The notes beneath the pieces were generated by a model, which saw only the letters and a list, made by a program, of their open reading frames with translations, was not told the origin of the DNA and made no database searches. Of a DNA stretch of 12,371 nucleotides, positions 7,743-12,371 are shown piece after piece. Source of the stretch: Baffinella frigidus (lineage: Eukaryota > Cryptophyceae > Cryptomonadales > Baffinellaceae). A program made the position numbers and the translations under genes. The number at the start of each line of letters is the position of its first letter. The first letter of the stretch is position 1. The stretch spans positions 2,007,383 through 2,019,753 of the forward strand of contig MU646306.1 of assembly GCA_026770585.1 (NCBI GenBank). Reading direction: 5' to 3'.

Positions 7743-8486
7743 ATGGCGGACAGGCACGAAGAGGATGACCAGGAGGAGGAAGAGGAGGAGGTGATGGCCC
7801 CGTGCAGCAGACCTGCGCTTGGTGTCCTGGGCGTGCGAGCTGCGGGCGCGGTCATTAAATTGCATAGTGAATTTACGATCCGGCATGCTGATGTGTTTTG
7901 GGCGGGGAGGCAGGTGGTGAGGAAAGGCGACGATGCAAAGGCGCACAAGGAGCTGAACCAGCTCGGGGGTAACATGCGGGAGGAGAAGGAGATGGACACG
8001 GGCAAGGCGCAGAACGCGCTGTCGCAACTCACGTCGGCAGCCGAGGCAGAGAAGGCTGCCAAGCTCGAGCGCGAGCGCGAGCTCTCCAAGGTCAAGATCG
8101 ATCGCAAGGACGTCGAGCTCATCATGGCTGGTCCTTTCCTATCCAGACGTCAATCTCTTTGATATGCCTGACCTAACTGCGAGAACAGGCGCTGTTACGG
8201 CTCCTGCCATTTCCTGTCTGCCTGAGAAGCAGCTGCCTGAAGGGAGATGCCGTTGGATGAGAGCTAGACCTCCGTAGATGAGAGCTAGTCAGTCGGCAGC
8301 TTCTGTGGATGAGGGCAATGGAGGCCCTGTTGTTAGGCCTTTGGTGTGCACCAGGAGTGTGAACTGGAGCGCTGAACGTGTCTGCGATTCGCAGAGATGG
8401 AGGTGGAGGAGGCCAAGGCTGAGCGGGTCCTGCGCGAGAACGGCGGGGAAGCCATCAAGGCTCTGCGCGCGCTGGTCAATGCTTAA
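7743..8486 (+). CDS. HYPK: HYPK-like NatA regulator / chaperone with UBA domain, three exons
   Basis: HYPK binds the NatA N-terminal acetyltransferase (NAA10/NAA15) at the ribosome, tunes its activity and has chaperone function. Exons 7743-7790, 7914-8130 and 8395-8486 give 118 residues, close to the family's usual size. Residues 1-16 are an acidic start (MADRHEEDDQEEEEEE). A basic stretch and REEKEM correspond to the AEEKEI segment of the human protein. The helix LERERELSKVKI (about 67-78) leads into the UBA-like domain DVELIMAEME...ENGGEAIKALRALVNA (about 82-118). The intron 2 junction at 8130/8395 (phase 1, GCTG|GT and GCAG|AG) recreates ELIMAEME exactly as in the family. Intron 1 (7791-7913, 123 bp) is less certain: it is a multiple of three and has no stop, so retention would insert 41 residues without breaking the frame. 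Confidence 0.85.
8131..8394 (+). other. HYPK intron 2 (264 bp)
   Basis: The donor is GTCCTTTCC and the acceptor GCAG. Inside, GATGAGAGCTAG occurs twice (8256-8267 and 8277-8288), a 21-bp-period duplication. The reading frame that runs into it from exon 2 stops at 8162. Confidence 0.75.
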
Positions 8487-8603
8487 TGAAACGGTTCCAC
8501 CTCTTTGAATTCGGACGGGACGTTAACGCAGGAGGGCCAGAATATATTTGGCGTGAGCGGCCAATGAGTACACTAGGACGGGCCCGCCTCGGGAATCCAG
8601 GAC

Positions 8604-8712
8604 GGGCAGGCCTGGGGGCAGAACTGGCAGCTCGCCCTTGCCCTGGGACGTGTCTAATATTATGTAAGTAAGGCGTTCTGGATGCCCCGAACGCCCAACG
8701 CCAGGCCTGCCC
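8604..8712. mobile_element. Foldback family B, copy 1
   Basis: A perfect 12-bp pair GGGCAGGCCTGG (8604-8615) and CCAGGCCTGCCC (8701-8712) encloses the 48-bp core 8660-8707. That core matches 8960-9007 at 43 of 48 positions and contains a GCGTTCTGGATGCCC..GAACGC stem. The arms differ completely from those of copy 2. Confidence 0.55.
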
Positions 8713-8774
8713 CTTGTGTCCCTACGGTGGGAGGTAACGGAGGCGCTGTGACGCGCACTCAGAGGAGCACGCGA

Positions 8775-8832
8775 TGCAACTCGGCTGGAGGAGATGCAAG
8801 AGCAGCTGGCGCGAAGAAAATGGGAGAGCAGC
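8775..8832 (+). other. Possible coiled-coil exon fragment, unrecognised
   Basis: One frame reads DATRLEEMQEQLARRKWES, a charged helix-like stretch with coding-like codons, just after a CAG at 8759-8761. The frame stays open into foldback B copy 2 and stops at 9060. I recognise no family and no partner exons, so it may be chance or a relic. Confidence 0.2.
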
Positions 8833-8915
8833 CAGCATGCAGAGGCCCCTCAGTCCACAGGATCGGAGCATGGCGTTGAATTGATGCATAGACGAGCTCC
8901 TATGACGGCTGCCCC

Positions 8916-9051
8916 AGAGGAGGGAGCCCTATCCCGAGAATACTGCCGAAAGAGCCTCATTATGTATGTAAAGCGTTCTGGATGCCCAGAACGCCCCACG
9001 CCAGGTCTGAGGCTCTTTCGGCAGTATTCTCGGGATAGGGCTCTCTCCTCT
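8916..9051. mobile_element. Foldback family B, copy 2
   Basis: Arms of 44 bp (8916-8959 and 9008-9051) match except at one position; they include GCCCTATCCCGAGAATACTG. The 48-bp centre (8960-9007) is the shared family B core, exactly 300 bp downstream of copy 1. Confidence 0.75.
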
Positions 9052-9928
9052 GAATCTTAAGAACAATTGAGACAGGCGCCGCATAACCTGCCAAATAGTG
9101 CCTTGACACCCCTCTCGCGCGAAAAACAATGGCAAATTACTTGAGGCAATGATGGGAGACGAGTGGTGCGGGAACTAGAAGCTAGCTAGAGAGGGGCGGG
9201 TTGGATACAAGAGCCCCCCCAACTGGAGTGAGGTAGCAGGCGTTTTGTGTGGTTGCATAATGATTTCCCAACCACCCCTGAAATTCGAGTGCACTTTCGT
9301 GAAACAGCTTCGTGAAACAGAATTGAAAGTTGGAGAGATGGTCCACGAATGTGATATCAGATTTTAGGGATGGTTGGGGAAACACCTCCAAAAACGGCGC
9401 GGTGTGTGTTTTACTTCACCCAGGCGGGCCCTTCCGGAGAGAAAAAGTATTTCTCTATTTTTGCCAACTAATCCAAGGGGGCATTGATAATTTTGATGTG
9501 TGTGAGCCTCGGTCGGACAGGTGACGAGCCTCGGGGGTTGACTAATGAAGGTACTGATCTCAACATCGCCTGCCACTCCTACCCCTGCCTCAGACCACGT
9601 CACGTAGGAGAAACCAACAGTTGGTGTTGGTTTCAGAGGGTCGGGGAGTGTGCCTTTTGTTTTTGCTTTGGAGAAGAGGGTGAATTTGCGGTTTGAATGC
9701 AGAGCGACGAGATTGTTCGAAATTGGTTTAAGAAGGCAAGCGAGCCCTGTCTGCCACTAGTGGCAGAGTGACATACTGGCGTGGGTGTTGCAAGTGCAGT
9801 CCTTTGAGGCATGCCAGGGTAGGAGGCACGTGGTTGGTCAAGTGTTTTTTGCGACACAGGTGGAACTTGTCAAATCACAGAGTGCCAGTCAAACGAATTT
9901 AGACTTGACGGTGGCAATCACAATACTA
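9052..9928. other. Region without a recognisable gene
   Basis: It holds a degenerate foldback (9261-9287 against about 9358-9390), a 13-bp tandem duplication CTTCGTGAAACAG near 9295-9321, a 9-bp-stem hairpin (9610-9618 with 9626-9634) and a perfect 18-bp palindrome at 9750-9767. Open frames are short, with no family motif or splice-consistent partner. I see no RNA gene. Confidence 0.5.
9750..9767. repeat. Perfect 18-bp palindrome
   Basis: TCTGCCACTAGTGGCAGA has no spacer. This form could suit a dimeric DNA-binding protein site or could be chance. No gene start lies nearby. Confidence 0.45.
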
Positions 9929-10090
9929 ATAGGGTAACGGCTTGAAAATGGGGTAGTTGGGCCTGCGGCATTGCCTAGGACCTCATACTGTAGGCCGAGA
10001 CTTTTTGGTCCGAGGATCCCTCGGCCTACGGTAGGAGGTCCTAGGCAATGCCGTATGCCTTACTACCCCAATTTCAGGCCGTTAGCCTAT
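9929..10090. mobile_element. 162-bp foldback element
   Basis: Outer arms ATAGGGTAACGGC and GCCGTTAGCCTAT (one mismatch) continue through GGGGTAGT/ACTACCCC, GGCATTGCCTAGGACCT and its complement, and CTGTAGGCCGAG/CTCGGCCTACGG, to an apex of about 20 nt. The CCTAGGACCT and CTAC/GTAG words are shared with family A and with the element at 4580. Confidence 0.7.
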
Positions 10091-10282
10091 GAATACATCA
10101 CAAAATCAAAAGTTGACACAGCAGGAAAATGATCCATCAAACCCCTGAACCACGCTGGGACTTGACCTGGCAGGAGCGTCTTCTCTCAGGAGTCGAGAAA
10201 CGGTTAGAAGCTTGATGTCACTTTACAACAGCAACACGACGAACGTGAAAGGAAAAGGCCAAGGAAGAGGACAAAGAATAGG
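10091..10282. other. Short gene-free spacer
   Basis: A-rich, purine-biased sequence between the 162-bp foldback and the first subtelomeric repeat copy. The only frame (near 10129-10213) is short and has no recognisable motif. Confidence 0.4.
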
Positions 10283-10387
10283 CCTTTAGGTCCCTTTGGT
10301 TCTTCGAGTCCCTAACATAGGCGGACACCAAAAATTGGTCTTTAGGTTCTTGAGGTTCTTGGAGATCCCAACATAGGCGGACACCGG

Positions 10388-10508
10388 TACAGGGGTACCT
10401 CGCTCATAAAAACCGCCCCCCCCCCTAGGACCACCATAGGACCCTAGGCGTGGTCCTACTGTAGGGTCCTAGGGGGGGGCGGTTTCTTATGAGCGACGTA
10501 CCCCTGTA
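10388..10508. mobile_element. Foldback family A, copy 2 (121 bp)
   Basis: Ends TACAGGGG and CCCCTGTA with long nearly symmetrical arms: GCTCATAA, a CCGCCCCCCCCCC run, CCTAGGACC, then the mirror set. It is inserted directly after GGCGGACACCGG of a subtelomeric repeat copy, at the point where the uninterrupted copy at 10686 continues with AACGTATCC. Confidence 0.8.
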
Positions 10509-10540
10509 CTCACCGCGCTTCCTGGCGCTACAGCGGCCAG

Positions 10541-10585
10541 TACAGGGGCACCTCGCTCATAAGAAAGCGCATTCCCCTAGGACCC
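10541..10585 (+). mobile_element. Foldback family A, solo left half
   Basis: TACAGGGGCACCTCGCTCATAAGAAA and CCTAGGACCC match the left arm of copies 1 and 2, but the right arm is missing. Subtelomeric-unit sequence (CTGCAGAAAAGCCATGCTTC) follows directly, so the right half was deleted in place. Confidence 0.7.
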
Positions 10586-10995
10586 TTCTTGTTCTGCAGA
10601 AAAGCCATGCTTCATTTCGGATCACATTGATTCCCCCCGGTGCAGATCATCGCGGCAGAAACCAGCTAAAGGGCATCCTCCTCCGTTAGGTCTTTTAGGT
10701 TCTTCGAGCTCCCAACATAGGCGGACACCGGAACGTATCCTGCAGAAAGGCCGTGCTTCCGGTTGGAGAAAAAAAATGCAGAACTGGCCCTTTAGGTCCT
10801 TTAGGTCCTTTAGGTTTTAAATGCTCCCAACATATGCCAACGACACGCCCTTCCGTAGAAAGGACTGCAGAGAAAGCATTTTTGCTTTCGGATCGCGTTT
10901 CAGCTCTCCAGTGCAGAGGCTCGTGAAGAGGGGATAGTGGGCGGTTCTCTTGGGGTGTTTGAGCTATTCCAACATAGGATCGCACTCTCGCACAC

Positions 10996-11318
10996 ACCGA
11001 ACCCAAGTCAGCCTTTCTGAGGCTCATGGTATCCCACGGTTGAAGTGTAAGGGCTCCAACCACGGATACCCCACAAGGTGAGGTGGGTTGTGTGGGGATT
11101 GTGTGGGGGATGTAAGGTTAGGTCAGCCAGACACCAAAGATGAAAAGGAGATAAATTGTGGTGGGGATGTGAGGTAAGATCAGACAGGCACCGAGGGTGA
11201 AAGGAGGGGAAAAAAAAAATGCGTAGAGGTCCACCAGATCCTGCCTGTCAAATCTTCTCGAAAAAGAAAATGGCTCCAACTGCCCAAGGGAGTTTCCTCG
11301 CAGGGATCAGACACAACG
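10996..11318. other. Region upstream of the dehydrogenase gene
   Basis: Contains two related GTGGGGATGTGAGGT-like stretches (about 11090-11120 and 11158-11180), each followed by AGGTCAG or AGATCAG and CAGNCACC, so an imperfect tandem duplication of about 65 bp. An A9 run at 11210-11218 follows. It probably includes the promoter of the next gene; no classical box is evident. Confidence 0.4.
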
Positions 11319-12168
11319 ATGCCGACTTGGGTAGTGACCGGCGCGAGCAGCGGGATCGGCCTCGAGCTCGTGAAGCAGCTCGCCGCGCGCGGGGAGAAGG
11401 TGCCCCCCCCCTCCCCCCCTCAACGGCAGCAAGCTCCCTGCACCTGCGGCGCGGGGATTTGGGAGCTGAAGCTCGGGGGCCGGTCCGGCAGGTGTACGCG
11501 ACGTGCCGCACGCTGAAGAGCTCCATGTCGGGGAACGACGGGATCTCCAGCGTGGAGGGGGACGTCACCGTCGTGGAGGGGATCGACGTGTCGCTTGACA
11601 ACGTCGGGGAGGCGCTGGCCAAGTCGGCACTCGCCGGGGTCACGATCGACGTGCTCGTGGACAACGCGGGCTCACTGAACGGCACGCGCGATGTTGAGGG
11701 CGGCGCGCTCTTCGAGGACCAGAAGTTCAGCAATGTCTCGATGGACCGGATGCGCGCGGCGTTCGAGGTCAACACACTGGGCCCGCTGCGCGTGCAGCAG
11801 GCGCTCGACGAGCAGATGCGTTCCCCGGGCGGCAAGGTGGCCATCATCTCGACGGGCCTTGCCTCGATCGAAGAGAACTCCTCGGGGGGTATCCACGCGT
11901 ACCGCACGTCCAAGGTCCTTTCCACGCCACAGCCCTCAAAACATCCACTTGTGACATCTTTCAGGCGAAATCCCCTGAATACTTTAAGTCAATGACGCCA
12001 GATCTGGAGTGGATAAAGCGTCGGTTTCCCTCGATTCCTCTGGCGCGGTTCTACCAGCCATCAGAGTGGGAGCAAACGGTCTTTTTCGAGCCGCCTGATT
12101 TGTACTACAGGTCGCTGGAATCCGGCGAGCTCCAGTGGAAATCATCGGCATTGGAAAAGGCGATTTGA
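11319..12168 (+). CDS. Short-chain dehydrogenase (classical SDR, C-factor-like) with a foreign C-terminal exon
   Basis: Exons 11319-11399, 11492-11914 and 11965-12168 give 235 residues. The NAD(P)-binding Rossmann motif TGASSGIG is at residues 7-14. The first junction (GEK|VYATCR, donor after 11399, CAG at 11489-11491) restores the second beta strand. DNAG is at 84-87, NTLGPLRV at about 121-128, catalytic Ser at about 152 in GLASIEENSSGG, and YRTSK (Tyr164, Lys168) closes exon 2. A normal SDR continues AALN... after the Lys, with the substrate-binding helices. Here exon 3 supplies 67 residues (AKSPEYFKSM...SALEKAI) that I do not recognise as SDR sequence, although the phase is 0 and the frame is open and coding-like. 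If intron 2 (50 bp) is not spliced, the frame ends at 11995. Either way the C-terminal third of the fold is missing, so activity is doubtful. Confidence 0.75.
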
Positions 12169-12188
12169 CCCCGCCATAGGGGCTGGCG

Positions 12189-12275
12189 GTTAGGTCCTTT
12201 AGATTATTTGAGCTCCAAACAAAGGCGGACACTGGAACTTATCCTGCAGGAAATCCCTGCTTCCTTTCGGATCGC
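12189..12275 (+). repeat. Subtelomeric repeat copy next to the telomere-type array
   Basis: TTAGGTCCTTTAGATTATTTGAGCTCC, AGGCGGACACTGGAAC and TTATCCTGCAGGAAATCCCTGCTTCCTTTCGGATCGCAT (in parts) match the unit at 10686-10760 and nearby. It starts about 20 bp after the dehydrogenase stop. Confidence 0.75.
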
Positions 12276-12296
12276 ATCACCCCCACCAACCCCCAA

Positions 12297-12371
12297 CCCT
12301 AAACCCTACACCCTAAACCCTAAACCCTAAACCCTAAACCCTAAACCCTAAACCCTAAACCCTAAACCCTA
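12297..12371 (-). repeat. CCCTAAA telomere-type array reaching the window edge
   Basis: Nearly eleven CCCTAAA units, perfect except one CCCTACA at 12304-12310. The left border is degenerate (CCCCCAACCCT). The C-rich strand reads 5' to 3' toward the window edge. A natural right-hand chromosome end would read TTTAGGG on this strand. Confidence 0.95.

Larger units (their letters stand above)
10283..10995 (+). repeat. Degenerate subtelomeric repeat cluster
   Basis: About five diverged copies share the string TTTAGGTTCTTCGAGCTCCCAACATAGGCGGACACCGG and its continuation GAACGTATCCTGCAGAAAGGCCGTGCTTCCTTTCGGATCGCAT (quoted in parts; copies near 10283, 10337, 10686, 10791 and 10951). The copy at 10791 carries a 9-bp-period run of TTTAGGTCC. 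Family A elements interrupt two copies. Another copy lies at 12189, beside the telomere-type array. Confidence 0.75.

Noticed and set aside
10283-10995. CRISPR-like or tandem gene array
   Set aside because: The copies are diverged, unevenly spaced and without uniform spacers; the context is eukaryotic and subtelomeric.
11219-11491. Upstream start at 11219 reading straight into the dehydrogenase exon 2 frame
   Set aside because: It misses the TGASSGIG motif, which lies in another frame from 11319 and joins correctly through a GT-CAG intron.
11248-11925. 225-codon minus-strand frame
   Set aside because: It is the antisense shadow of the dehydrogenase, whose motifs (TGASSGIG, DNAG, YRTSK) are on the plus strand.
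1-12371. tRNA, rRNA or snRNA genes
   Set aside because: Reading by eye, I found no cloverleaf with A/B boxes and no rRNA-like conserved blocks. A covariance-model scan would be decisive and was not possible.

Overview
The window is eukaryotic nuclear DNA. Its genes are broken into short exons by spliceosomal introns. It carries telomere-type CCCTAAA/TTTAGGG repeats of the plant and algal kind, and it is packed with short foldback (inverted-repeat) elements, homopolymer runs and a long CT microsatellite. The proteins are ordinary eukaryotic housekeeping families. I infer a microalga or related protist, in a subtelomeric or rearranged region. I cannot name the species, and nothing here looks bacterial or viral.

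Layout. (1) 1-5226, plus strand: most of this apparently gene-poor stretch is one gene, the C-terminal half of a GPI-anchor inositol acyltransferase (PIGW/GWT1). It can be read as nine small exons (33-132 nt) whose splice phases all fit and whose visible acceptors are all CAG. Its introns hold telomere-like tracts, a duplicated exon, at least four foldback elements and the CT microsatellite. (2) 5235-5353: a foldback element placed directly after the PIGW stop. (3) 5686-7518, minus strand: a membrane-anchored cytochrome b5-domain protein with 3 or 4 exons. (4) 7743-8486, plus strand: HYPK, the small UBA-domain partner of the NatA N-terminal acetyltransferase, in three exons. It is divergent from the cytochrome b5 gene across a 224-bp interval with CCAAT boxes and an inverted repeat. 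(5) 8487-11318: no convincing gene; two related hairpins with a shared core, a 162-bp foldback, two and a half copies of a 120-bp foldback family, and a degenerate subtelomeric repeat. (6) 11319-12168, plus strand: a short-chain dehydrogenase whose classical fold stops at the catalytic Lys and then runs, in frame, into an unrelated last exon. (7) 12189-12371: another subtelomeric repeat copy, then a CCCTAAA array that reaches the window edge in the polarity opposite to that of a natural right-hand chromosome end.

The genes do not form a pathway. PIGW acts in the ER on GPI precursors, HYPK acts at the ribosome with NatA, and the other two are redox-type proteins. What unites the window is how it is built: coding exons with strongly conserved protein motifs scattered through repeat-rich introns. 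All intron positions come from reading conserved motifs and splice phase, not from transcript data.
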